Below, in pieces: positions 25,671 through 33,508 of a DNA stretch of 53,602 nucleotides. Under the pieces are notes generated by a model. The model saw only the letters and a program-made list of their open reading frames with translations, was not told the DNA's origin and did no database searches. The stretch comes from Coprenecus sp964640305 (GTDB lineage Bacteria; Bacteroidota; Bacteroidia; Bacteroidales; UBA932), in assembly GCA_964640305.1 (NCBI GenBank), contig CAZXFF010000009.1, positions 1-53,602 on the forward strand, read 5' to 3'. Position numbers and translations under genes: made by a program. How positions within the stretch are numbered: the first letter of the stretch is position 1; each line of letters begins with the position of its first letter.

Positions 25671-26591
25671 TCATTTGTCCTGTCCCAGCAGGAATACGAA
25701 CGGCACATGCAACCTGGCTGCCCAGTCACGTTCCATATGCGCTGCACCGGGAAATGTTTCGGACACCCAGTACGGGCCTCTCCAGCCTTCCTTCACCATC
25801 AGACGGTCCAGAGCATCCTGATACGGAGGATAATATGCATCCAGCGTAGCATCGCCCCTGTCCATATATATGTAGCGGGTATTGGCTTCAGGCAGATTGT
25901 CTGCAAGATACCGCTCGAAAGCTCCGAAATATGCATTAGCTGCCACCGTATCCATGGAGGAACTCAGTACAAGCGGAGTATGCGTTGAAATACATGCTGC
26001 CCCTCCGAAAACCTCAGGATACTCGCAGATCGCATACAGGGATATCAATCCACCCATACTCGAACCTGCAACAAAGGTATGCTCCGTCCCGGCATTCGTA
26101 GAATAGACTGAATCGATGAACGGTTTGAGTTCTTCTACCAGAAAACGCAGATACTCGTCTGCATACAGACTGTCCTTCGGTGCCGGGAATGGCAGACCTT
26201 CAGGAAAATAATCCGTTATCTTCTCGGGGAAATAGTCCTGGTATCTGGTGTCCGAGCTGGAGGCTCCCACAATGATAAAGGGTCTCACAAGCTTCTGCGA
26301 AATGAGCTTCGCTGCAACTTCGTCAGCCATCCATTCCTGCCTGTTCCATGTGCATGTAGAATCGAACAGCATCTGACCATCGTGCATATACAGCACATCA
26401 TACTTGTTTTCCTTACTGTAACCGTCCGGGAGCCATACGAAAACATCCCTGTCGGACACATATCCGGAAGGGAAAGAAAGGTATTCATCCACCTGCCCTG
26501 AAGAAGGCTTCATCGTTGCATTGCCGGCACATGACAACGTAAAAACACAAGCCAGGCAAAATGCTGCAATATTAACTAACTGTCTTCTCAT
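25671..26591 (-). CDS. Alpha/beta-hydrolase esterase lipoprotein (Fes / esterase D type)
   Basis: A 306-residue lipoprotein with signal MRRQLVNIAAFCLACVFTLSC (C21 lipidated). The mature part is an esterase-D type alpha/beta hydrolase: DVLYMHDGQMLFD forms the oxyanion strand, FVAGSSMGGLIS is the nucleophile elbow with its Ser, and PGAAHMERDW carries the catalytic His. Relatives include enterochelin and feruloyl/acetyl-xylan esterases, so it may cut esters on glycans or siderophores. The start at 26591 was preferred because the upstream in-frame start would lengthen the signal peptide unnaturally. It heads the esterase-to-GH92 run and is divergent from the FISUMP lipoprotein gene. Confidence 0.85.
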   Translation of the reverse strand: MRRQLVNIAAFCLACVFTLSCAGNATMKPSSGQVDEYLSFPSGYVSDRDVFVWLPDGYSKENKYDVLYMHDGQMLFDSTCTWNRQEWMADEVAAKLISQKLVRPFIIVGASSSDTRYQDYFPEKITDYFPEGLPFPAPKDSLYADEYLRFLVEELKPFIDSVYSTNAGTEHTFVAGSSMGGLISLYAICEYPEVFGGAACISTHTPLVLSSSMDTVAANAYFGAFERYLADNLPEANTRYIYMDRGDATLDAYYPPYQDALDRLMVKEGWRGPYWVSETFPGAAHMERDWAARLHVPFVFLLGQDK

Positions 26592-26613
26592 AAAATCACA
26601 TTTCAATTTTGCG

Positions 26614-26621
26614 CAAAGATA
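26614..26621 (-). promoter_or_regulatory. Candidate -7 element for the esterase-GH92 gene run
   Basis: TATCTTTG on the minus strand, exact match, 22 bp before the esterase start codon. The -33 position lacks a clear TTTG and falls close to the palindrome at 26641-26660. Confidence 0.5.
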
Positions 26622-26640
26622 CAACTTTTCCAGAGACAGG

Positions 26641-26660
26641 ATTGTACAATACCATTGTAC
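26641..26660. promoter_or_regulatory. Palindrome plus half-site between divergent lipoprotein promoters (operator candidate)
   Basis: ATTGTACAAT (26641-26650) is a perfect 10-bp palindrome; after ACC its half-site ATTGTAC repeats at 26654-26660. The second half-site overlaps the -33 element of the FISUMP promoter, so a dimeric regulator bound here could control both directions. No cognate regulator is encoded in the window near it. Confidence 0.4.
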
Positions 26661-26685
26661 TTCATGAATATTATACTTACATTTG
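26654..26685 (+). promoter_or_regulatory. Promoter of the FISUMP lipoprotein gene
   Basis: ATTG at 26654-26657 and TACATTTG at 26678-26685 are separated by 20 bp. The predicted leader is about 130 nt, A/T-rich and without a clear hairpin. Confidence 0.65.
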
Positions 26686-26817
26686 TTCGCGACAAAGCGG
26701 CATTCACTTTGGAACAGCTCGGAGTACGAACCATAATAAACTGATTACCAACAGATCCAACCGTCTTTTTTCATATTCCATTTTACAAGACCTTATTCAC
26801 TTTTAACATTTTTTATT

Positions 26818-28122
26818 ATGGGAAAAAGAATTATTTTAAATGTTTTCTGCATATTGCTTCTAGCAGGCGGAGCAATATCCTGTATCGAACAGAAAAACAC
26901 CCCTGCCCCTGAACTAATTCTTACCGAAAGTACCGTAACTGCTGAAGCCCAGGGCGGAACCTACAATGTCGGATATGAATTGAAAAATCCGATTGAAGGT
27001 GTAGAATTCACTTTCTCCGGACAACCGGAATGGATCACTGAACTGGCTGACAAAGGCTCATCACTGGAGATTGTTGTTTCCGCCAATCCGGAACATTCTG
27101 AACGCTCATGCGAAATTGAAGTCTTCTATGGGACTGCCCATGCGGTTCTTTCTGTAAAACAGGCTGCCCTATCTGCAAACCCGGCTGTCACATTCAGCAT
27201 TTCTGCAAAAGCGTCTGCTGAAGACCAGGCACAGGTAGCTGTTTCCATATCAATCGACGGTGGAGACAAGAACGCCGTGTCTGAATACGGATTCATTTAC
27301 GTAGAGGGTAAAAATGCCCTTGAAAATGGTACTAAAGTGTCATACTCCTTTGCTGACAAAGGAGAATCATTCACCGAAACCATATCCGGTCTCAAGCCTG
27401 AGAATATCTCCTATTCCATATACCCGTACCTTAAATACTCTGACGGGGAAGAAATCAACGGAGAGCCGTATGAATATGTACATTACTGGAAAGAAATTAC
27501 AAAGGTAGTGGATATAGACGGTAATGAATATCCGGTATTCTTTTCCGGTGACAGGTATTGGATGGGAGCCGATCTCAAGGTTACAAAGTACAATGACGGG
27601 ACAGCAATTCCCAACATCACAGACAACGCAGAGTGGGTAAGCACTGGAAATGGTGCATTCTGCTATTATGACAACAAAGCCGAAAATGCTGCCATCTACG
27701 GAGCTCTGTATAATTTCGCCGCAGCCAACTCCGGCAAGATTTGCCCTGAAGGCTGGTCTCTGCCTACTTCCCAGGAATGGAAAGATCTGGCAGTATCCCA
27801 GGGAGGTCGTGAGTACCATGATGAATTCGGGGATTACTTTCCTGCATTGGGCGTGAAATTCAAGACCTCTGAATATTGGACCGACAATAAACCAGGCAGG
27901 AACATGTTCGGATTCAACGGCGTGCCAGGAGGATGCCGCAGAATGAATGACGGACTGTTCAACGTTATGGGCGAAGTCGCATATTACTGGTCTGCCGATG
28001 TAGTGGATACCGACAATGTCCTGGTATATTACCTCCGTCTTTACAATTTTGCCAATGCCCAATTAGGCAAATCTGGAGGCTTTTCCATCAGATGCGTAAG
28101 AGACCGCCATACAGAAGAATAG
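26818..28122 (+). CDS. BACON/FISUMP-domain surface lipoprotein
   Basis: A 434-residue lipoprotein with signal peptide and lipobox GAISC (C22). After it come a BACON-like beta-sandwich (about 33-115, ending VFYGTAHAVLSVKQAA), a fibronectin-like sandwich (about 120-215) and a FISUMP (Fibrobacter succinogenes major paralogous) domain (about 225-430) with YWMGADLKVTKYNDGT, LYNFAAANSGKICPEGWSLP and YYWSADVVDTDN. These domains are typical of large paralogous sets of surface lipoproteins in gut Bacteroidota, where BACON is thought to bind carbohydrate or mucin; the role of FISUMP is unknown. It stands alone between its own promoter and a strong terminator. Confidence 0.88.
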   Translation: MGKRIILNVFCILLLAGGAISCIEQKNTPAPELILTESTVTAEAQGGTYNVGYELKNPIEGVEFTFSGQPEWITELADKGSSLEIVVSANPEHSERSCEIEVFYGTAHAVLSVKQAALSANPAVTFSISAKASAEDQAQVAVSISIDGGDKNAVSEYGFIYVEGKNALENGTKVSYSFADKGESFTETISGLKPENISYSIYPYLKYSDGEEINGEPYEYVHYWKEITKVVDIDGNEYPVFFSGDRYWMGADLKVTKYNDGTAIPNITDNAEWVSTGNGAFCYYDNKAENAAIYGALYNFAAANSGKICPEGWSLPTSQEWKDLAVSQGGREYHDEFGDYFPALGVKFKTSEYWTDNKPGRNMFGFNGVPGGCRRMNDGLFNVMGEVAYYWSADVVDTDNVLVYYLRLYNFANAQLGKSGGFSIRCVRDRHTEE

Positions 28123-28171
28123 TCAACTGACTCTGCGGTTGCTTATTGCACTGAACCGTTAATTAAACCAT

Positions 28172-28209
28172 ACTGCGTACCATCACCAAGACGGTACGCA
28201 GTTTTTATT
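28172..28209 (+). terminator. Intrinsic terminator of the FISUMP lipoprotein gene
   Basis: ACTGCGTACC (28172-28181) pairs perfectly with GGTACGCAGT (28193-28202) around an 11-nt loop and is followed by TTTTATTT. Confidence 0.9.
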
Positions 28210-28286
28210 TACCCGCACAGACAGAAAGAAACCCCTCCCCGCTGACAGTGCTCCGCTAAAGCTACTCCGACACGTCACATCCCGAA

Positions 28287-28353
28287 CCTAACAGAGACAC
28301 CAAATCACAATACATTGATTACCAAACAAATACAAAAATACACTTACGTTAGG
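28287..28353. repeat. 67-bp degenerate repeat, copy A
   Basis: Begins CCTAAC and ends GTTAGG; with flanking bases the ends form a perfect inverted repeat AACCTAAC...GTTAGGTT (28285-28292 and 28348-28355). The interior is almost free of G and cannot fold. It matches copy B without gaps at about 46 of 67 positions by hand alignment. Confidence 0.65.
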
Positions 28354-28358
28354 TTTGC

Positions 28359-28377
28359 CCAAAACAGCCGATTTTGG
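28359..28377. repeat. Short hairpin between the two 67-bp repeats
   Basis: CCAAAA (28359-28364) pairs with TTTTGG (28372-28377) around CAGCCGA. Confidence 0.4.
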
Positions 28378-28392
28378 CCTGATTCCGGCAAT

Positions 28393-28459
28393 CCTAACAT
28401 TCATGCAATCATACAACACACTGATTATCTGAACAATACCAAACCACACGCACGTTAGG
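28393..28459. repeat. 67-bp degenerate repeat, copy B
   Basis: Same length and polarity as copy A, starting 106 bp downstream of it, with CCTAAC and GTTAGG ends and a shared 10-mer ACGTTAGGTT at the right end. The best internal conservation is around the TGATTA core. Confidence 0.65.
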
Positions 28460-28590
28460 TTATCCCCGAAAGTACCATGCCGACATTCCCTCTTGGGGAA
28501 CTTTGTCCCTCACCAGTTTTCACTCTGTGGATGGAAGATAAAAACACCATACCGATATAACTGATATTCCACTGTAATATGCCCATTATT

Positions 28591-28602
28591 AGGAATATTC
28601 CT
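28591..28602. promoter_or_regulatory. 12-bp palindrome at the promoter of the frameshifted lipoprotein gene
   Basis: AGGAATATTCCT is a perfect palindrome directly before a -7-like element CACCTTTG (28603-28610, one mismatch to TAnnTTTG). The position suits an operator. No good -33 is visible. Confidence 0.35.
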
Positions 28603-28654
28603 CACCTTTGTAGAAGATAGCGACCTTTAATGCTCATTTTAAGATTCTAAACCT

Positions 28655-29409
28655 ATGAAAAATCTTTACATCCTTTGCCTGCTGTGCCTCCTAGCCCTTC
28701 AGGATGCCATGAAAAAGACCCGCTTCCGGAACTGAACGTAGGAAAGACGGAATACACACTCGGTGCCGCTGAGGGGCGGACTGCGACGGTTTCATTCAAT
28801 ACCAATGTGGAATGGGCACTCTCTGTCTCGTATGAGGGATCCGAAACGGATTGGCTGACTGCCACGCCTACAAGCGGTACGCCCGGAGAAAACACCCTGG
28901 AACTTACCGCAAAAGAGAATGACGGGGATACTACGCGCACTGCGTATGTCGACTTCCTGTTCGGGGAGAAGACGCAGAGACTCAACATTACGCAGACCGG
29001 AGCCACAAACCTTGCACCACTTTTCGATCCTGAGTTCGCCAGAATACTGAAAGAGAAAGGCTATATCCCTGATGCGGAAAAGATATTGCCAAAAGACATT
29101 GCAGGAATTACTGCACTTGATGTTTCATGGCCTTATCCAAAAGGAGGTCCCCTCTCCTCCCTGAAAGGTATCGAGTATTTCGAATCCCTGGAACGCTTGT
29201 ACTGCTACAGCAACCAGCTCACAGCTCTGGACGTAAGCCAAAATACCAGGCTGGAATACTTAGACTGCTCCTACAATCCTGGCGACGGTATTTCCGTATT
29301 CCCGGTGACAGCATGGTTCGGGAATGATGCAATACCGTCCGATTTCACAGAAGGAAGCTGGACATACGGAGACAAGACCATCACCATCGACTACCGGAAA
29401 GCGGAATAA
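28655..29409 (+). pseudogene. BACON / leucine-rich-repeat lipoprotein, frameshifted in the signal peptide
   Basis: From ATG 28655 the frame gives a lipoprotein-like hydrophobic start, MKNLYILCLLCLLAL, then runs out of frame; the second frame supplies SGCHEKDPLPELNVGKTEYT onward. Adding a single T in GCCCTTCAGG near 28697 restores LLALSGC, a perfect lipobox, and a 251-residue protein. The body has a BACON-like domain (NTNVEWALSVSYEGSETDWL, RLNITQTGA) and two to three leucine-rich repeats (SLERLYCYSNQLTALDVSQ, RLEYLDCSYN), then ends normally at 29409. Either a recent one-base deletion or a sequencing error. Without the signal peptide the product would not reach the surface. It resembles the neighbouring FISUMP gene in having BACON and a lipoprotein anchor. 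Confidence 0.8.
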
Positions 29410-29794
29410 TCCCGGTGTGGAATCACGTACACCACGCACCCCCAGCAAGAAGGCCATCTGGAGCAGCATCCCATCCAGGCTCCCTTATGGAACACCGTCT
29501 CAAGGGTTTGCATTGAGTCACTTTCGCATGTGCCTTATTCCCAGCATGTTGCCAATTCACACCTATGCAAAGTCCGAGCAGGCAGTAACATCGACAGGTG
29601 CAACCTATTCAGTCTTAAAATCCACTGAAGTCAGAACGATATGGCCGACATCTTTCGCAGATGCACCGCACATTTTACAGGAATACATTGAAACAAAGAT
29701 AGTTACGAGCACCCTACCGGTTCACTGCGGAGATGCGATCCTGGGGGACCGACCTAAACCACCGTTCTCCGAAAGTACTTTGCAGCATAAAACA
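29410..29794. other. Unassigned region between the LRR lipoprotein gene and dnaK
   Basis: About 0.39 kb with no recognisable gene. A long plus-strand frame (29324-29797) crosses it but begins inside the LRR gene in another frame, is rich in Ser/Thr/Pro/Arg and matches no family I know. No tRNA or RNase P/tmRNA/6S signature was found. It may be gene debris or an unknown RNA. Confidence 0.5.
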
Positions 29795-29832
29795 TAAAAA
29801 AAAAGAGGCACGACCGTTACAATCGTGCCTCT
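29795..29832 (-). terminator. Intrinsic terminator of dnaK
   Basis: AGAGGCACGA (29804-29813) pairs perfectly with TCGTGCCTCT (29823-29832) around a 9-nt loop. On the minus strand it is followed by an uninterrupted run of Ts. Confidence 0.93.
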
Positions 29833-29855
29833 TACTGATATGTGTTGTCTCGGAT

Positions 29856-31775
29856 TTATTTCACTTCCTCGAAATCGACGTCTTTGACATCTTCTTCCTG
29901 GTTGGAAGTACCGTTTCCGGATCCGGCGTTAGAGCCTGCATTTCCGGCTGTACCGGCATTGGCACCTGCCTGAGCTGCTTTGGCCATATCTTCGGATGCT
30001 GCATGCCATGCATTGTTGAGAGCTTCGGTAGCACGGTCTATATCGGAAATGTTCTGGGACTTGTGGGCCTCTTTCAGCTGGCCGAGCGCATTTTCGATAG
30101 CACCTTTCTTGTCAGCCGGGATCTTGTCACCGTATTCCTTGAGGTTCTTTTCGCTCTGGAATATCATGGCGTCAGCTGCATTGATCTTGTCGATCCTTTC
30201 CCTCTCGGCCTTGTCGGCTGCTTCGTTGGCCTTGGCCTCGTCACGCATCCTCTTGATTTCATCCTCGCTGAGTCCGGATGAAGCTTCGATCCTGATCTTC
30301 TGCTCTTTTCCGGTGGACTTGTCCTTTGCGGAAACGTTCAGGATACCGTTTGCGTCGATATCGAAGGTAACTTCGATCTGGGGCACACCGCGGGGAGCGG
30401 GAGTGATTCCGTCAAGATGGAAGTTCCCGATCAGTTTGTTGTCACGTGCCATGGACCTTTCACCCTGGAGTACATGTATTTCCACTGAAGGCTGGTTGTC
30501 GGCCGCCGTAGAGAATACTTCGGACTTGCGGGTAGGTATGGTGGTGTTGGCTTCGATCAGCTTTGTCATTACACCGCCGAGGGTCTCGATACCGAGGGAC
30601 AGAGGGGTTACGTCGAGCAGGAGCACATCCTTCACGTCACCGGCCAGCACACCTCCCTGGATAGCAGCACCGATTGCCACCACTTCGTCAGGGTTCACAC
30701 CCTTGTTAGGAGCTTTTCCGAAGAATTTTTCCACGATCTGCTGGATTGCAGGGATACGGGTAGAACCGCCGACCAGCAATACTTCGTCGATATCGGATAC
30801 GCTCAGGCCTGCATCGGATACAGCCTTGCGGCAAGGTTCGATTGTCCTCTGGATAAGGTCGTCGCAGAGTTGCTCGAATTTAGCACGGGTAAGGGTCCTT
30901 ACAAGGTGTTTAGGAATACCGTCGACAGGCATGATGTAAGGCAGGTTGATTTCCGTAGAAGTCTGGCTTGAAAGCTCGATTTTGGCTTTTTCGGCAGCTT
31001 CCTTGAGTCTCTGGAGAGCCATAGGGTCCTTGCGCAGGTCCACACCGGCATTCTCGTTCATGAATTCCGCTGCCATCCAGTCTATGATTCTGTGGTCGAA
31101 GTCATCACCTCCGAGGTGGGTATCACCGTTTGTGGACTTCACTTCGAACACACCGTCCCCAAGTTCGAGGATGGAAATATCGAATGTACCGCCACCAAGG
31201 TCATACACTGCCACTTTCATATCCTTGTTCTTCTTGTCCATACCGTATGCAAGTGCAGCTGCAGTAGGCTCGTTGATGATACGCTTTACTTTAAGTCCGG
31301 CAATTTCCCCGGCCTCTTTTGTAGCCTGCCTCTGCGAATCGCTGAAATATGCAGGAACGGTGATGACGGCTTCAGTTACTTCCTGTCCCAGATAGTCTTC
31401 TGCGGTCTTCTTCATTTTCTGAAGAACCATTGCTGATATTTCCTGAGGAGAATAAAGTCTTCCGTCAATGTCCACCCGTGCAGTACCGTTGTCGCCTTTT
31501 ACTACTTTATAAGGTACCCGGTCGATTTCCTTCTGCACGTTGCTGTAAGGCTCACCCATGAATCTCTTTATAGAGAATATGGTCTTGTGGGGGTTGGTGA
31601 TGGCCTGTCTTTTTGCAGGGTCCCCAATTTTCCTTTCACCGTTGTCCGTAAATGCCACTACCGAAGGAGTGGTTCTCTTGCCTTCGCTGTTGATGATTAC
31701 AGCAGGCTCATTACCTTCCATCACTGCTACGCAGGAGTTCGTGGTACCGAGGTCTATTCCAATAATCTTTCCCAT
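29856..31775 (-). CDS. dnaK: Chaperone protein DnaK (Hsp70)
   Basis: A 639-residue Hsp70. The ATPase domain begins MGKIIGIDLGTTNSCVAVME and contains VAVYDLGGGTFDISILELGD and VLLVGGSTRIPAIQ; the substrate-binding domain starts near residue 390 (LLLDVTPLSLGIETLGG). The C-terminal tail is a low-complexity Ala/Gly/Asn stretch ending EEDVKDVDFEEVK, the usual acidic end. It refolds and protects proteins with DnaJ and GrpE, neither of which is adjacent. It is a single-gene unit with a perfect terminator. No CIRCE element is visible upstream. Confidence 0.98.
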   Translation of the reverse strand: MGKIIGIDLGTTNSCVAVMEGNEPAVIINSEGKRTTPSVVAFTDNGERKIGDPAKRQAITNPHKTIFSIKRFMGEPYSNVQKEIDRVPYKVVKGDNGTARVDIDGRLYSPQEISAMVLQKMKKTAEDYLGQEVTEAVITVPAYFSDSQRQATKEAGEIAGLKVKRIINEPTAAALAYGMDKKNKDMKVAVYDLGGGTFDISILELGDGVFEVKSTNGDTHLGGDDFDHRIIDWMAAEFMNENAGVDLRKDPMALQRLKEAAEKAKIELSSQTSTEINLPYIMPVDGIPKHLVRTLTRAKFEQLCDDLIQRTIEPCRKAVSDAGLSVSDIDEVLLVGGSTRIPAIQQIVEKFFGKAPNKGVNPDEVVAIGAAIQGGVLAGDVKDVLLLDVTPLSLGIETLGGVMTKLIEANTTIPTRKSEVFSTAADNQPSVEIHVLQGERSMARDNKLIGNFHLDGITPAPRGVPQIEVTFDIDANGILNVSAKDKSTGKEQKIRIEASSGLSEDEIKRMRDEAKANEAADKAERERIDKINAADAMIFQSEKNLKEYGDKIPADKKGAIENALGQLKEAHKSQNISDIDRATEALNNAWHAASEDMAKAAQAGANAGTAGNAGSNAGSGNGTSNQEEDVKDVDFEEVK

Positions 31776-31870
31776 AATATTTTTGATTTTTTAATATTTT
31801 ATAATTCAAACTAACGGCTTAGGGAATATCGAAGATTGTGCCAAATCGAAAAAACTGACAACCTGTCATA

Positions 31871-31901
31871 TTGATTATTTCATAAATATTCTATTCCTTT
31901 G
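31871..31901 (+). promoter_or_regulatory. Promoter of panB
   Basis: TTG at 31871-31873 and TTCCTTTG at 31894-31901 (one mismatch to TAnnTTTG) are separated by 20 bp. Leader of about 38 nt. Confidence 0.55.
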
Positions 31902-31942
31902 CAGCGACAAACAGGTTTTGAATCCATAATATAATTGAAAAT

Positions 31943-32758
31943 ATGTCCACAGAAGGAGCAACCAGGGTAATGACTACCCATAAGCTACTGGAAATGAAGC
32001 ATAACGGCGAGAAGATAGCAATGCTTACAGCATATGACTATACCTCTGCCAAGATACTGGACGAGGCAGGTATCGATATAATTCTCGTGGGTGACTCGGC
32101 CGCCAATGTCATGGCAGGACACGAAACGACACTGCCCATCACCATAGACCAGATGATATACCATGCCAAAAGCGTACTCCGCGCCGTAAAGAACCCGCTG
32201 GTGGTAGTGGATATGCCATTCGGCTCATATCAGGGCAATTCCAAAATCGCAGTCAGCAATGCGATTACCATAATGAAGGAATCCGAAGCCGATGCGGTGA
32301 AAGTGGAAGGAGGCATGGAAATCCTCGAATCTGTGGAGCGCATACTTTCCGCAGGCATCCCGGTAATGGGACATCTCGGTCTCACTCCGCAGTCTATCCA
32401 TAAATTCGGTACTTATGCGGTGCGTGCCAAGGAAGAAGAAGAGGCCAACAAACTGCTTCAGGACGCAATTGCACTTGAGAATGCAGGATGCTTCGCCCTG
32501 GTTCTGGAAAAGATCCCGGCAGCTTTAGGCAAGAAAGTGGCCGAGACTCTGAAGATACCAGTAATCGGCATCGGAGCAGGCCAGTATGTGGACGGTCAGG
32601 TACTTGTAATGCATGATATGCTTGGGCTGACCACCGAATTCTCCCCGAGATTCCTCCGCAGGTATGCCAATGTCCATGACATCTGCCTGGATGCATTCCA
32701 AAGATATATACAGGACGTGAAATCCTGCGATTTCCCCAACGAGAAAGAGCAGTATTGA
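31943..32758 (+). CDS. panB: 3-methyl-2-oxobutanoate hydroxymethyltransferase
   Basis: A 271-residue TIM-barrel enzyme that makes ketopantoate from 2-oxoisovalerate and 5,10-methylene-THF, the first committed step of pantothenate and CoA synthesis. Family motifs: MLTAYDYTSAKILDEAGID, ILVGDSAANVMAGHETTLPI with the metal-binding Asp, and VPVMGHLGLTPQS-like IPVMGHLGLTPQSIHK followed by VIGIGAGQYVDGQVLV. Length is normal. panC and panD are not nearby. It is divergent from dnaK and is followed after 1 bp by an RluA-type gene that probably shares its transcript. Confidence 0.97.
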   Translation: MSTEGATRVMTTHKLLEMKHNGEKIAMLTAYDYTSAKILDEAGIDIILVGDSAANVMAGHETTLPITIDQMIYHAKSVLRAVKNPLVVVDMPFGSYQGNSKIAVSNAITIMKESEADAVKVEGGMEILESVERILSAGIPVMGHLGLTPQSIHKFGTYAVRAKEEEEANKLLQDAIALENAGCFALVLEKIPAALGKKVAETLKIPVIGIGAGQYVDGQVLVMHDMLGLTTEFSPRFLRRYANVHDICLDAFQRYIQDVKSCDFPNEKEQY

Positions 32759-32759
32759 C

Positions 32760-33470
32760 GTGAACAAGGAATCTGCAGTCTATAGGGACATCCGCGGGGA
32801 GGAATATGCCGATATTGCCTCCCGCATCCTTTACGAGGACAACCATGTACTGGTTTTCAACAAAAAGGCAGGGGAAATAGTCCAGGGCGACAAGACCGGA
32901 GACGAGCCGCTGCCAGAGACCCTAAAGGCATTCATAGCCAAAAGGGACAGCAAGCCAGGAAAAGTCTTCATGGGAGTTCCCCACCGCCTGGACCGCCCGG
33001 TAAGCGGGGCTGTCGTATTCGCAAAGACATCCAAAGCCCTGGAAAGGCTGACAGCATCCTTCAGGGACTCAAAGGCATCAAAAATATACTGGGCACTCAC
33101 CTCCGGCATGCCGGATCCCCTGTCAGGGGAAATCCGCACATATCTCATCCGGAACGAGAAACAGAACAAGTCCTATTCATCTGCATTGCCTAAACCCGGG
33201 GCAAAGGAAGCTGTCCTCCGGTACAGGTTCCTGCGTTCCACCAAAAGCTACAACCTGCTGGAAATTGAGCTTCTGACAGGACGGCATCACCAGATACGCT
33301 GCCAACTGGCATCAGTAGGATGCCCGATTAAAGGAGATCTGAAATACGGTGCAAAGCGCTCGAATCCAGACGGCAGCATATCCCTGCATGCCAGGAAAAT
33401 CACATTTCCACATCCTACACTGGGAAAAGAAATCACTGCCATAGCTCCTACGCCAATGGAGGACATGTAG
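32760..33470 (+). CDS. RluA-family pseudouridine synthase without S4 domain
   Basis: A 236-residue enzyme that starts with GTG at 32760, one base after the panB stop codon; no ATG is available until well inside the conserved core. There is no S4 domain. The catalytic aspartate is in PHRLDRPVSGAVVFAKT, and TGRHHQIRCQLASVGCPIKGDLKYGA is the conserved cleft. The short architecture resembles RluA/TruC-type synthases that modify tRNA U32/U65 or 23S U746; the target cannot be assigned. It ends 15 bp before the convergent lytic transglycosylase gene. Confidence 0.9.
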   Translation: MNKESAVYRDIRGEEYADIASRILYEDNHVLVFNKKAGEIVQGDKTGDEPLPETLKAFIAKRDSKPGKVFMGVPHRLDRPVSGAVVFAKTSKALERLTASFRDSKASKIYWALTSGMPDPLSGEIRTYLIRNEKQNKSYSSALPKPGAKEAVLRYRFLRSTKSYNLLEIELLTGRHHQIRCQLASVGCPIKGDLKYGAKRSNPDGSISLHARKITFPHPTLGKEITAIAPTPMEDM

Positions 33471-33481
33471 GTTCAGGACAG

Positions 33482-33508
33482 ATTGTCAGTATCTTACCAC
33501 CTGACAAT
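33482..33508. repeat. Hairpin at a convergent gene junction
   Basis: ATTGTCAG (33482-33489) pairs perfectly with CTGACAAT (33501-33508) around an 11-nt loop and spans the stop codon of the transglycosylase gene. There is no T-run on either strand, so it is not a standard intrinsic terminator. Confidence 0.4.

Larger units (their letters stand above)
28123..28654. other. Non-coding region between two lipoprotein genes
   Basis: No coding sequence is evident. It contains, in order, the intrinsic terminator of the FISUMP gene (28172-28209), two 67-bp degenerate repeats (28287-28353 and 28393-28459) with a short hairpin between them (28359-28377), a palindrome (28591-28602) and a weak promoter for the next gene. 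Confidence 0.7.

Noticed and set aside
28287..28459. Integron attC sites.
   Set aside because: Outer boxes fit the attC consensus in copy A, but inner boxes do not pair, only 39 bp lie between the copies and no integrase is present; kept as unexplained repeats.
29980..30939. A 319-codon plus-strand open frame.
   Set aside because: It is entirely antisense to dnaK and reflects its codon bias; Ser-rich, no family features.
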